DNA of 8,482 nucleotides, from NCBI GenBank assembly GCA_043424615.1, contig JBHWOX010000031.1:1-8482 (forward strand), written 5' to 3'. The notes under the pieces are model-generated. The model did not search any database, was not told where the DNA came from, and saw nothing but the letters and a program-made list of their open reading frames with translations. This DNA comes from JAUNQW01 sp043424615. Lineage in GTDB: Bacteria; Bacillota; Bacilli; Lactobacillales; Carnobacteriaceae_A. Positions within the stretch are counted from its first letter, which is position 1, and every line of letters begins with the position of its first letter. The position numbers and the translations under genes are program-made. Below are positions 1 to 6,126 of the stretch, piece after piece.

Positions 1-2
1 CC

Positions 3-56
3 TGTCTCTTCCATAAACAAACCGGAACGCTTTCCGATAATTTGGCCTTAGGCTAA
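3..56 (+). CDS. possible 3' end of an unidentified gene (partial)
   Basis: One plus-strand frame is open from the left edge and ends with TAA at 54-56, giving a tail that finishes in ...GTLSDNLALG. A hairpin with a T-rich right flank follows 30 bases later, as expected for the end of a transcript. Seventeen codons are too few to recognise a family, and another plus frame and parts of the minus strand are also open over this short stretch. The call rests only on position relative to the terminator. Confidence 0.22.
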   Translation, partial: CLFHKQTGTLSDNLALG

Positions 57-85
57 GAATGTTAGTAATAAAGAAATAAAATATG

Positions 86-117
86 AAAAGCAGCCCCTTT
101 AAAACGAGGCTGCTTTT
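86..117. terminator. bidirectional hairpin terminator left of the ZIP gene
   Basis: A perfect 10-bp stem (AAAAGCAGCC paired with GGCTGCTTTT) encloses a 12-base loop. Both flanks are T-rich in the outgoing direction: TTTTATATTAATTTTTATTTT on the plus side and TTTTCATATTTTATTT on the minus side. It lies 18 bases beyond the stop codon of the minus-strand ZIP gene, so it most likely ends that transcript. It may also serve whatever gene enters from the left. Confidence 0.75.
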
Positions 118-135
118 ATATTAATTTTTATTTTA

Positions 136-951
136 TTATCCCAAGGCAACGTCTAAAGACATCATGACTGCAAAACCGACCAATAGGGCTAGGGTGGCTA
201 AGTCTTCGTTCCCATTGCTTTGAGACTCTGGAATTAATTCTTCTACGCAGACGAAAATCATGGCTCCAGCAGCAAAAGCTAAAGCATAGGGGAGGATAAT
301 AGTGACCTGAGTAACGAGCCAAGCTCCAAGAGCTGCAGAAACAATTTCAACTAGGGCACTGGCTTGACCTAAATTAAAAGCTCTTCTTTTAGAAGACCCT
401 TCTGCACGGATGGGCATGGAGAGGGCAGATCCTTCCGGGAAATTTTGAATCCCAATGCCCAGAGTCAGACTGAGAGCACTAGCTAAGCTAGCTCCCTCTA
501 TCCCTAGCCCAGCCGCTCCAAAACCAACTCCTATCGCTAAACCTTCTGGGATATTATGAATGGTAATGGCTAAAAAGAGCAGGGTGGAAGGGGGCAGAGA
601 GGTCGGTATACCCTCCGCTTCAGATGGTTTTTTTCCTAAATGTAAGTGAGGAACAATCTTGTCCAAGAAACTGAGGAAAAGACCGCCTAATAAGAAACCA
701 ATAACAGCGGGGACAAAAGACCAGACCCCATAGCCTCCTTCTTCAGCATAAGAAATGGAAGGAGCTAAAAGAGACCAGAAACTTGCTGCAATCATGACAC
801 CTGCAGCGAAGCCATTCATAATATCTAATATTTTACCGTTCATGTTATTTAAAAATAAGACCAAACTTGAGCCGGCTAGAGTACAGAACCATGTGAAAAT
901 ACCAGCTAAGGTGGCTTGAGCTACCGGATTTAGATGAGCAAAAAATTCCAT
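136..951 (-). CDS. ZIP family metal transporter (GufA/ZIP11-like)
   Basis: This is an integral membrane divalent-metal transporter (zinc and possibly manganese or iron), expected to import metal into the cytoplasm. The 271-residue protein has about eight hydrophobic segments. The family's metal-binding signatures are present: HNIPEG at residues 132-137 (fourth segment), QNFPEG at 169-174 (fifth), a Glu in VEIV near 202, and EELIPE at 237-242. A short cytoplasmic loop with HLHLGKK (102-108) lies between segments 3 and 4; His-bearing loops there are common in ZIPs. The paired HNIPEG/QNFPEG pattern fits the bacterial GufA/ZIP11 branch. I chose ATG at 951 because GGAGG lies 8 bases upstream; the longer frame starting with TTG at 984 lacks a site and would overlap a putative operator. 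The gene stands alone, with its own promoter and terminator. Family assignment is secure; the metal is not determined by sequence. Confidence 0.93.
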   Translation of the reverse strand: MEFFAHLNPVAQATLAGIFTWFCTLAGSSLVLFLNNMNGKILDIMNGFAAGVMIAASFWSLLAPSISYAEEGGYGVWSFVPAVIGFLLGGLFLSFLDKIVPHLHLGKKPSEAEGIPTSLPPSTLLFLAITIHNIPEGLAIGVGFGAAGLGIEGASLASALSLTLGIGIQNFPEGSALSMPIRAEGSSKRRAFNLGQASALVEIVSAALGAWLVTQVTIILPYALAFAAGAMIFVCVEELIPESQSNGNEDLATLALLVGFAVMMSLDVALG

Positions 952-959
952 ATTATAAA

Positions 960-964
960 CCTCC
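960..964 (-). promoter_or_regulatory. ribosome binding site fixing the ZIP start
   Basis: On the minus strand GGAGG sits 8 bases before the ATG at 951. No comparable site precedes the TTG at 984, so the shorter protein beginning MEFFAHLNP is favoured. Confidence 0.85.
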
Positions 965-975
965 AATCCATAATA

Positions 976-991
976 TTTAGACAAATCTAAA
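976..991. promoter_or_regulatory. putative operator 1 (16-bp inverted repeat) in the ZIP leader
   Basis: TTTAGA-CAAA-TCTAAA is a perfect 6-bp inverted repeat with a 4-base spacer. It lies just downstream of the predicted ZIP transcription start and before the ribosome binding site. The TTTAG/CTAAA half-sites resemble DtxR/MntR-family boxes in outline. The regulator is inference; the symmetry is seen directly. Confidence 0.5.
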
Positions 992-1006
992 ACTTTCTGT
1001 ATTAAA

Positions 1007-1035
1007 AATATAAAACACTTTTAGATGATTGTAAA
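1007..1035 (-). promoter_or_regulatory. sigma-A type promoter for the ZIP gene
   Basis: On the minus strand TTTACA (1035-1030) is followed, after exactly 17 bases, by TATATT (1012-1007). Each hexamer is one mismatch from consensus. Transcription would begin near base 1000, giving a leader of about 50 bases that contains operator 1 and the ribosome binding site. Confidence 0.65.
1020..1035. promoter_or_regulatory. putative operator 2 overlapping the ZIP -35 box
   Basis: TTTAGA-TGAT-TGTAAA repeats the layout of operator 1 (same left half, same 4-base spacer, one mismatch in the right half). It is centred 44 bases away, about four helical turns. It covers the -35 hexamer, a position typical for repression by promoter occlusion. 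Confidence 0.42.
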
Positions 1036-1085
1036 GTTTATAAAAAGCTTGGACTTGCGAATTTTTTTGTCAGGATTATATAGTA

Positions 1086-1091
1086 TATAAT
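1086..1091 (+). promoter_or_regulatory. -10 box (TATAAT) for the SAM hydrolase gene
   Basis: A consensus TATAAT sits 28 bases before the chosen ATG and about 14 bases before the ribosome binding site. The -35 region is a T-run with no good hexamer at 16-18 bases; the nearest TTGTCA (1067-1072) is only 13 bases away. The -10 call is reasonable, but the whole promoter is weakly supported. Confidence 0.4.
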
Positions 1092-1104
1092 AGAGAAAAG
1101 AATG

Positions 1105-1111
1105 AAGGAGG
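1105..1111 (+). promoter_or_regulatory. ribosome binding site fixing the SAM hydrolase start
   Basis: AAGGAGG lies 8 bases before ATG at 1120. The in-frame ATG at 1102 is almost on top of this site and has none of its own, so the start at 1120 is preferred. Confidence 0.85.
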
Positions 1112-1119
1112 AAATTGAA

Positions 1120-1965
1120 ATGCTACAGCATTTAGTTTTGCAATCGGATTTTGGTCTGGCAGATGGTGCGGTTGCGGCCATGCACGGAGTAGCTTATAGC
1201 GTCGCCCCTCACCTTTGTATTTCTGACTTGACCCATGATATTCCCCCTTATGATATTTTCAGTGCTTCTTACCGCCTCATCCAAACCGTCCAATATTGGC
1301 CTGAAGGGACCGTCTTTGTTTCGGTGGTGGATCCAGGGGTAGGGTCTGAACGAAAAAGTGTGGTCGCTCTCTTGGAATCAGGGCATTTTGTGGTCACACC
1401 TGATAATGGCAGTTTGTCACATCTTGCTAAATATATTGGGATCAAAGAATTGAAGGAAATCGATGAAGAAGTGAATCGCTTACCTCATTCCAAAGAAAGC
1501 CATACTTTCCATGGTCGGGATGTTTATGTTTATAACGCTGCCCTCCTAGCCAAAGACCCCGAATATTTTGACCAATTAAAACATCGCTTAAATCCAGATT
1601 CTATTGAAAAGTTAGAATTAGTCGATTCCTATCGTGATGGAGAAGTGATTCACGGTGTGATTGATACTTTGGATGTCCGCTTTGGGTCTTTATGGACGAA
1701 TATTCCTTCCAGCCAATTAAAAGAATGTGGGATTCAGGTCGGCGATAGCATCAAGCTGACCATCGAACACCACGGCATTCAAAAGTATCAAAATGAAATT
1801 TTCTTTGGTCACTCTTTTGCTGATGTTAAAGTGGGTGAACCTCTGGCCTATATTAATTCCTTAATTCAACTGGCTATAGCCATCAACCAGCAAAATTTCT
1901 CTAAAACATATAATATTGGGACAGGTAAGGATTGGCATATCAGCATACAAAAGGTAGAAAGTTAA
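1120..1965 (+). CDS. S-adenosylmethionine hydrolase, adenosine-forming (DUF62 / SAM hydroxide adenosyltransferase family)
   Basis: Characterised relatives use an activated water to split SAM into adenosine and methionine; the fold is shared with SAM-dependent fluorinase and chlorinase. The 281-residue protein has the usual length and layout. The N-terminal signature reads QSDFGLADGAVAAMHGV (residues 9-24), followed by LTHDIPPYDI (37-46). The Asp-Arg-His set that defines the hydroxide-using branch is present: D71 and R78 in VVDPGVGSERK, and H131 in TFHGRDVY. VTPDNGSLS (92-100) is the usual mid-domain motif. The smaller C-terminal barrel domain follows from about residue 165 (GEVIHGVIDTLDVRFGSLWTN). 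No signal peptide is seen, so it should be cytoplasmic. It is divergent from the ZIP gene and followed by an 88-base gap. The physiological purpose of these enzymes in Firmicutes is still poorly defined. Confidence 0.9.
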   Translation: MLQHLVLQSDFGLADGAVAAMHGVAYSVAPHLCISDLTHDIPPYDIFSASYRLIQTVQYWPEGTVFVSVVDPGVGSERKSVVALLESGHFVVTPDNGSLSHLAKYIGIKELKEIDEEVNRLPHSKESHTFHGRDVYVYNAALLAKDPEYFDQLKHRLNPDSIEKLELVDSYRDGEVIHGVIDTLDVRFGSLWTNIPSSQLKECGIQVGDSIKLTIEHHGIQKYQNEIFFGHSFADVKVGEPLAYINSLIQLAIAINQQNFSKTYNIGTGKDWHISIQKVES

Positions 1966-2015
1966 ATACAAACTCTTGAGTGCCCGCCATTCAAAGTATT
2001 TTCATGTTAGACTAA

Positions 2016-2024
2016 TGATAAAAT
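2016..2024 (+). promoter_or_regulatory. possible extended -10 promoter for the C26 hydrolase-cinA pair
   Basis: TGATAAAAT gives a TGn-extended -10 (TAAAAT) 29 bases before the ATG at 2054. No convincing -35 hexamer is found at the right distance, and no terminator separates this from the preceding gene, so read-through from the SAM hydrolase gene is also possible. Confidence 0.3.
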
Positions 2025-2053
2025 TTTACATTAAGAACAATTGAGGTGTTGAG

Positions 2054-2791
2054 ATGACAAAACCATTAATAGCTGTGACTTGCGGCGACCGTATTTTATT
2101 TCAAACTGACTACTATGGAGGGGAAAGGGTATCCTATACCCTGGCTACAGTTACTCGGGCCATTCAAAAAGCTGGAGGACTAGCGGTCATCCTACCTATT
2201 CATGACCCAGCTTTATCAGCTTCCTATATAGAAAAAATGGATGGCTTGGTTCTAACAGGGGGCGCTGATGTTTCTCCACAATTTTACGGTCAAAATCCCA
2301 AGCCTAAAATTAATCGTTTTGACCCCCGCCGCGATGAACGGGAATTCGAATTACTCGAGCAGGCCTTAGAATTACATATGCCTATTTTAGGAATTTGTCG
2401 CGGTTTTCAATTGATTAATATAGCTTTAGGAGGGGATGTCTACCAGGATTTGTCCTACCATCCTAATATTTCTGTCCAACATGACCAACTGACCAATGCC
2501 AATATGCCTGTTCACAGCATCGATGTAAAAGCGCACTCGCATTTTGCTAGCTTAACACCTAATCAAAGCACGGTTAATTCCTACCACCATCAAGTCATCC
2601 ACCATTTGGCTGATGATTTGCAGGCGGTGGCTTGGAGTGAGGATGGCATTATCGAAGCTGCAGAAGCCTTGAATGATGACTATAATATTGTCGCCGTTCA
2701 ATACCATCCTGAAAATATTATTGACGAAAATCCGGTCCATTTGAATGTTTTTACTGATTTTATTCAGCGGGTGAATGATTACCGGTCTTAA
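2054..2791 (+). CDS. gamma-glutamyl-gamma-aminobutyrate hydrolase family protein (peptidase C26, class I glutamine amidotransferase-like)
   Basis: Family members cleave gamma-glutamyl amide bonds; E. coli PuuD, which hydrolyses gamma-Glu-GABA in putrescine breakdown, is the best-known member. The 245-residue protein has the stand-alone single-domain length. The class I triad is visible: the nucleophile elbow GICRGFQ with C115, and H218 plus E220 in VQYHPE. Other family marks are LTGGADVSPQFYG (67-79), GGDVYQDL (126-133) and the VNSYHHQ segment (174-180). There is no signal peptide. GAGGTG lies 5 bases before the ATG. The stop codon shares a base with the ribosome binding site of cinA, implying one transcript. 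No other polyamine-catabolism gene is in view, so the exact substrate is open and the puuD symbol is withheld. Confidence 0.88.
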   Translation: MTKPLIAVTCGDRILFQTDYYGGERVSYTLATVTRAIQKAGGLAVILPIHDPALSASYIEKMDGLVLTGGADVSPQFYGQNPKPKINRFDPRRDEREFELLEQALELHMPILGICRGFQLINIALGGDVYQDLSYHPNISVQHDQLTNANMPVHSIDVKAHSHFASLTPNQSTVNSYHHQVIHHLADDLQAVAWSEDGIIEAAEALNDDYNIVAVQYHPENIIDENPVHLNVFTDFIQRVNDYRS

Positions 2792-2796
2792 GGAGG
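2791..2796 (+). promoter_or_regulatory. ribosome binding site for the GTG start of cinA
   Basis: AGGAGG begins on the last base of the upstream TAA and lies 9 bases before GTG at 2806. No in-frame ATG competes close by, so the GTG start is well supported and the two genes are probably co-transcribed. Confidence 0.8.
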
Positions 2797-2805
2797 GGGT
2801 TCATT

Positions 2806-4038
2806 GTGGATGCAGAAATCATCTGTGTCGGAACAGAGCTATTAATGGGCCAAACCCTAAACACAAATGCCCATTATCTGGCTCAAAAATTGAATGAATT
2901 AGGAATGAATCATTATTTTCAAACGGTCGTTGGAGATAATCAAAAGAGATTAAAGCAATGTTTGCAACTGGCTGAAAAGAGATCAGATGTAATCATTTTA
3001 ACTGGAGGATTAGGCCCAACCCAGGATGATCAAAGCAAGGAAATAGTGGCAGAGTATTTAGAAGAGACCCTCAGCATAGACCTGCAAGCTTATGCAGATA
3101 TTAAAGCTGATCTAGCTAAAAGCCATCGGAGCTTAAATAAAAATGATAAAAAAATGGCTTCTTATTTCAAAAAAGGGCAGAGTTTTAAAAATTCAGTCGG
3201 CCAAGCGGTTGGAACAGCCATAAAGGTCAAGCAGACCTTATATGTTTTACTTCCAGGCCCTCCACGCGAAATGCAAGCCATGTTTAAGAATGAAGTTCAT
3301 TCTTTTTTGAAAGAGTATATGGATGAAAATATCTATATCACTTCCCGTTATCTTAATTATTTTGGGGTTGGTGAATCTCAGCTGGCCGAGAATTTGGATC
3401 CACTAATTACCAATCAAAATAATCCGACCTTAGCCATCTATACCACAGGCCAGGCGGTTATGATTCGGCTGACTGCTTACGGGACACTTCTATCGGGGAA
3501 CCATGATGTTTTAGATTTATGGGTTAAAAAAATTAATCAGCAAGTGGGTCGATGGTTTTACGGTGAAGGCTATGATTTAACTCCAGCCAAAGCTTTGGTC
3601 CGTTATCTCAAAAGAAAAAAATTAAGTCTATCACTGGCTGAAAGCTTGACTGGTGGGGATGGAGCTAACCAGATAGTGAATGTCAGCGGGGCTTCTCAAG
3701 TCTTTAAAGGGGGCATTGTGGCCTATGATAAGTCAGCCAAAACCCATGTGCTAGGCGTCGATAGCAGTCTGTTAGACCAGCACGGCATGGTCAGCTCTGC
3801 CTGCGCAAAAGCGATGGCCGAAGAAGCGAGAGTTAAGTTTCAAACAGACCTGGCGATTTCTTGGACAGGGGTGGCAGGCCCTGACAAAATGGAAGGACAA
3901 GAAGTGGGGACAGTCTTTATCGGATTAGCTAGAAAAAATAAAGACACCCTGGTAAAGGAATGTCACTTCCATGGAGACCGTCAAACCATCCGCCAGCGTG
4001 CTATAAACTATGCTTATGTCCACCTTCTCCAGCACTAA
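2806..4038 (+). CDS. cinA: CinA family protein (competence/damage-inducible protein; nucleotide-repair and NMN deamidase domains)
   Basis: This is a cytoplasmic two-domain protein of the normal CinA length (410 residues). The N-terminal MoaB/molybdopterin-binding-like domain (COG1058) shows GTELLMGQTLNTNA (9-22), GGLGPTQDD (67-75) and LLPGPPREM (148-156); in studied relatives it acts as a pyrophosphatase on ADP-ribose-type substrates. A linker domain with YFGVGESQLAENL (185-197) follows. The C-terminal PncC-like domain (about 258-410) carries LAESLTGG (277-284), GASQVFKGGIVAYDKSAK (295-312) and SWTGVAGP (352-359), and in relatives converts NMN to nicotinic acid mononucleotide. The residues after TGG are DGAN, where relatives usually have small or hydrophobic residues. 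The start is GTG with AGGAGG 9 bases upstream. In streptococci cinA often precedes recA; here a terminator and a convergent gene follow instead. No competence box was identified. Confidence 0.95.
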   Translation: MDAEIICVGTELLMGQTLNTNAHYLAQKLNELGMNHYFQTVVGDNQKRLKQCLQLAEKRSDVIILTGGLGPTQDDQSKEIVAEYLEETLSIDLQAYADIKADLAKSHRSLNKNDKKMASYFKKGQSFKNSVGQAVGTAIKVKQTLYVLLPGPPREMQAMFKNEVHSFLKEYMDENIYITSRYLNYFGVGESQLAENLDPLITNQNNPTLAIYTTGQAVMIRLTAYGTLLSGNHDVLDLWVKKINQQVGRWFYGEGYDLTPAKALVRYLKRKKLSLSLAESLTGGDGANQIVNVSGASQVFKGGIVAYDKSAKTHVLGVDSSLLDQHGMVSSACAKAMAEEARVKFQTDLAISWTGVAGPDKMEGQEVGTVFIGLARKNKDTLVKECHFHGDRQTIRQRAINYAYVHLLQH

Positions 4039-4040
4039 AG

Positions 4041-4060
4041 ACTTGAAAAAGTTTTCAAGT
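4041..4060 (+). other. short AT-rich hairpin after cinA
   Basis: ACTTGAAAA pairs with TTTTCAAGT around a two-base centre, only three bases past the cinA stop. It is followed by an A-run rather than a T-run, so it is not a terminator on its own in the plus direction. It may protect the 3' end. Read on the minus strand it is followed by only a few mixed bases before the cinA stop. Confidence 0.4.
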
Positions 4061-4067
4061 AAAAAAG

Positions 4068-4100
4068 AAAGCTATCTTTTTATAGATAGCTTTTTGTTTT
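4068..4100. terminator. bidirectional terminator between cinA and the DUF1622 gene
   Basis: AAAGCTATCT pairs with AGATAGCTTT around a six-base loop and is followed by TTTTTGTTTT on the plus strand. The A-run at 4061-4066 gives a T-run on the minus strand. It therefore suits both cinA and the convergent gene whose stop codon is at 4109. Confidence 0.85.
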
Positions 4101-4108
4101 AATTGCTT

Positions 4109-4516
4109 TTATGGGGTGGAATCGTCTATTTCTTCATCTGCCATCTTTTTTTCTTCAAGACTAAAGTTTTGCAAGTCTTCCTCATTGGCTGATTTTACCT
4201 CCCAATGTAAAACAATGGACAAGACGATTCTTAAGACGACCACAATGGATAAAATGAATAACTCGGATAGTTCTCTGATAGTGACCGTTTTAATAATCTC
4301 AGCCCCCATTTTAAATTGAAGGGCCAGTGATAAAAATTCCCCCAAAGTAATGGTTATGATACGGTTATGTATGTCGAACTTAAATTGGATGAGCATCCAT
4401 AAAGCTTTGATAGAACCATAGAAAATAAGGATTATCCCAATTAATTCCAAAATCAAGGTGATTATCGGACTAATATTGTAAACTAGATAATGCAGGACGG
4501 ATTCAATTGTTGCCAT
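4109..4516 (-). CDS. DUF1622 family membrane protein
   Basis: This 135-residue integral membrane protein has unknown function. Three hydrophobic segments are visible at about residues 17-43, 54-73 and 86-104. DUF1622 features are the glycine-bearing first segment (LELIGIILIFYGS), an Arg followed by LGEFLSLALQFKMGAEIIKTV (52-78), and LRIVLSIVLHWEV (95-107), matching the family's usual IRT-type third segment. A strongly acidic tail follows (from about 108 to 135, rich in Glu and Asp), which is probably cytoplasmic. GGAGG lies 7 bases before the ATG. The gene has its own promoter region and shares a terminator with cinA. Family assignment rests on motif pattern; no biochemical role is known to me. 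Confidence 0.8.
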   Translation of the reverse strand: MATIESVLHYLVYNISPIITLILELIGIILIFYGSIKALWMLIQFKFDIHNRIITITLGEFLSLALQFKMGAEIIKTVTIRELSELFILSIVVVLRIVLSIVLHWEVKSANEEDLQNFSLEEKKMADEEIDDSTP

Positions 4517-4533
4517 GGCAGACCTCCAGTATT

Positions 4534-4562
4534 TTTACTATCATTATAAACGATTATAAAAT
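4534..4562 (+). promoter_or_regulatory. possible promoter for the amidase gene
   Basis: TTTACT (4534-4539) and TAAAAT (4557-4562) are spaced by 17 bases. It lies directly across the divergent DUF1622 promoter candidate, so RNA polymerase could probably occupy only one at a time. The spacing is good and the hexamers are moderate. Confidence 0.4.
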
Positions 4563-4570
4563 TATTGGAA
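4543..4570 (-). promoter_or_regulatory. possible promoter for the DUF1622 gene
   Basis: On the minus strand TTCCAA (4570-4565) precedes TATAAT (4548-4543) by 16 bases. The -10 is a perfect match and the -35 is weak. A second TATAAT lies ten bases further upstream (4558-4553). It interleaves with the divergent amidase promoter candidate. Confidence 0.45.
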
Positions 4571-4598
4571 CTCATATCCCAGAGGAGGAATATTTTTG

Positions 4599-6062
4599 AT
4601 GATCAAAGACAGCCTGTATTGGGCGGACCAAATAAAAAGCAAAAAAATTAGTCCAGAAGAATTAGTCACCCTATCTTTGGATAAAATCAAGGCTGACCCT
4701 TCCAAGCTCAATGCAGTGACTCATTTGTTTGAAAAAAGAGCGCTAAACAAAGCCAAAGAAATGACTGATCTTTCTGCTCCTTTCGCAGGCGTTCCTATTT
4801 TAATTAAAGAGGGGGGACAGAACCTTCAAGGGGAGGTGGCCAGTTCAGCATCAAAGCTTCTGGCTCAACATAAAGCCAAAGAAAGCTCCTACTTTACAAT
4901 GGCTTTAGAGAAAGCGGGCTTCATCATTATAGGGCAAACGAATTTACCAGAATTTGCATTAAAATTTGTGAGTGATTCCAAACTCTATGGGTCAGTAAAA
5001 AATCCGGTCATGTCTGCCTACCATGCGGGCGGGTCCAGTGGTGGAGCAGCCGCCGCGGTCCAAGCTGGAATGGTCCCGCTAGCTGGAGCAAGCGATGGGG
5101 GTGGATCGATTCGAATACCAGCTAGTTTTTCTGGTTTGGTGGGGTTAAAGCCGAGTCGAGGACGTATCATCACCGGCCCTGGCTCTTATCGCAATTGGGG
5201 TGGGGCAGCCATCGATTTTGCTATCACTCGCACCATCAGAGAAAGTTGGGAACTTTTGAAGCTTCTTCAAGTTGAGAATTTTGATCCTATGCCATTCCAA
5301 TTGCCCGCCATAAATTCTAACGCCTTGGTTAGGATTAATCCTAAAGATTTAAGGATTGCTTATTGGTCTCCATCCATTCATTCTCCTAAAGTTTCAGACC
5401 AGGCCATTCAGGCGGTGGAAGAGCTGGTTCGATTTTTAAAAGATCAAGGGTTCCGCGTAACAAAAGCCCAGCCTACCTTTGATCGTGAAAAAATTTTAAG
5501 AGGATATTATCGGATGAATGGGGGAGAACTAGCTAAAACAATGATGGCTATGGAGGAAAAGATGGGCCAGCCGATTCAAAGAGGAGAAATTGAAGATACC
5601 AGCTGGCTGATGAAAGCTTATGGAAGTAGAATTAAAGCCTCCACTTATTCTAAAGTCTTTGATGATTGGGATCATTTAAGTCGCCTCTTCTATGACTTCC
5701 ACCGTGAGTACGACATATTCATACAACCCACGACTGCCTATCCTGCTCCTCCTTTAAGTGAAAATCTTTTCCATTTAGAAGCTTTAGCAGCCATAGAAGA
5801 TTTTGATAGTTTGAGTGATGAAGATATAGAAGACTTAGTCCTATCAACTTTTGAATCAGGGTCCCGTCATTCGCCTTTTGCTTATCTTTATAATTTAACT
5901 GGCCAACCAGCTATTAGTTTGCCCCTACACACCACAGAAGAGGGCTTACCTATGGGCGTCATGCTGTCAGCTAGAAAAAGCAGAGAGGATATCATCCTCG
6001 CTTTAGCCGCTTATCTTGAAGAAAAGCACACTTTCCATTATTATAAGCAGGAAAAGGAATAG
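4599..6062 (+). CDS. amidase signature (AS) family amidohydrolase
   Basis: AS enzymes hydrolyse amide bonds using a Ser-cisSer-Lys triad. All three residues are visible with the family spacing: K70 in GVPILIKEG, S146 in AGGSSGGAAAA, and nucleophile S170 in DGGGSIRIPAS, exactly 24 residues after the cis-Ser. GLKPSRGRI (182-190) follows, as in general amidases and the 6-aminohexanoate-cyclic-dimer hydrolase group. The 487-residue protein has no signal peptide or lipid anchor, so it is probably cytoplasmic. It is unlikely to be GatA: no gatB or gatC is adjacent, and the post-nucleophile region reads GLKPSRGR rather than the GLKPTYGR usual in GatA. GGAGG lies 10 bases before ATG at 4599; a TTG at 4596, 7 bases from it, could add one residue. 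The natural substrate cannot be read from sequence. Confidence 0.9.
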   Translation: MIKDSLYWADQIKSKKISPEELVTLSLDKIKADPSKLNAVTHLFEKRALNKAKEMTDLSAPFAGVPILIKEGGQNLQGEVASSASKLLAQHKAKESSYFTMALEKAGFIIIGQTNLPEFALKFVSDSKLYGSVKNPVMSAYHAGGSSGGAAAAVQAGMVPLAGASDGGGSIRIPASFSGLVGLKPSRGRIITGPGSYRNWGGAAIDFAITRTIRESWELLKLLQVENFDPMPFQLPAINSNALVRINPKDLRIAYWSPSIHSPKVSDQAIQAVEELVRFLKDQGFRVTKAQPTFDREKILRGYYRMNGGELAKTMMAMEEKMGQPIQRGEIEDTSWLMKAYGSRIKASTYSKVFDDWDHLSRLFYDFHREYDIFIQPTTAYPAPPLSENLFHLEALAAIEDFDSLSDEDIEDLVLSTFESGSRHSPFAYLYNLTGQPAISLPLHTTEEGLPMGVMLSARKSREDIILALAAYLEEKHTFHYYKQEKE

Positions 6063-6082
6063 GTATTTTTGTTGGAACATTG

Positions 6083-6088
6083 TATAAT
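6083..6088 (+). promoter_or_regulatory. -10 box (TATAAT) before the unknown coiled-coil gene
   Basis: A consensus TATAAT lies 20 bases after the amidase stop and 38 bases before the chosen start. No good -35 hexamer is seen 16-18 bases upstream. It suggests independent transcription of the following gene, though no terminator separates the two. Confidence 0.4.
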
Positions 6089-6126
6089 ATAAATAAGTAG
6101 ACATTAGTGAGAAAGAAGGAATGAAA

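Noticed and set aside
23..36. Small hairpin CGGAA-CGCT-TTCCG
   Set aside because: A five-base-pair stem with no T-run, probably inside the incoming gene tail; better explained as chance.
128..322. 64-codon frame inside the ZIP gene
   Set aside because: It lies antiparallel or out of frame to a clearly conserved transporter gene and has no ribosome site or family resemblance.
1966..2053. Search for a terminator or riboswitch between the SAM hydrolase and C26 genes
   Set aside because: No convincing stem or conserved RNA motif is visible; only a weak extended -10 box was kept.
2552..2740. 62-codon minus-strand frame within the C26 hydrolase gene
   Set aside because: It is a shadow of conserved coding sequence containing the catalytic His/Glu segment.
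4116..4319. 67-codon plus-strand frame opposite the DUF1622 gene
   Set aside because: The minus-strand protein has coherent membrane segments and a strong ribosome site; the plus frame has Ser/Lys-rich low-quality sequence and sits on the acidic tail of the real gene.
4599..6062. Amidase gene as gatA of the tRNA amidotransferase
   Set aside because: No gatC or gatB is adjacent, and the residues after the nucleophile (GLKPSRGR) fit general amidases rather than GatA.
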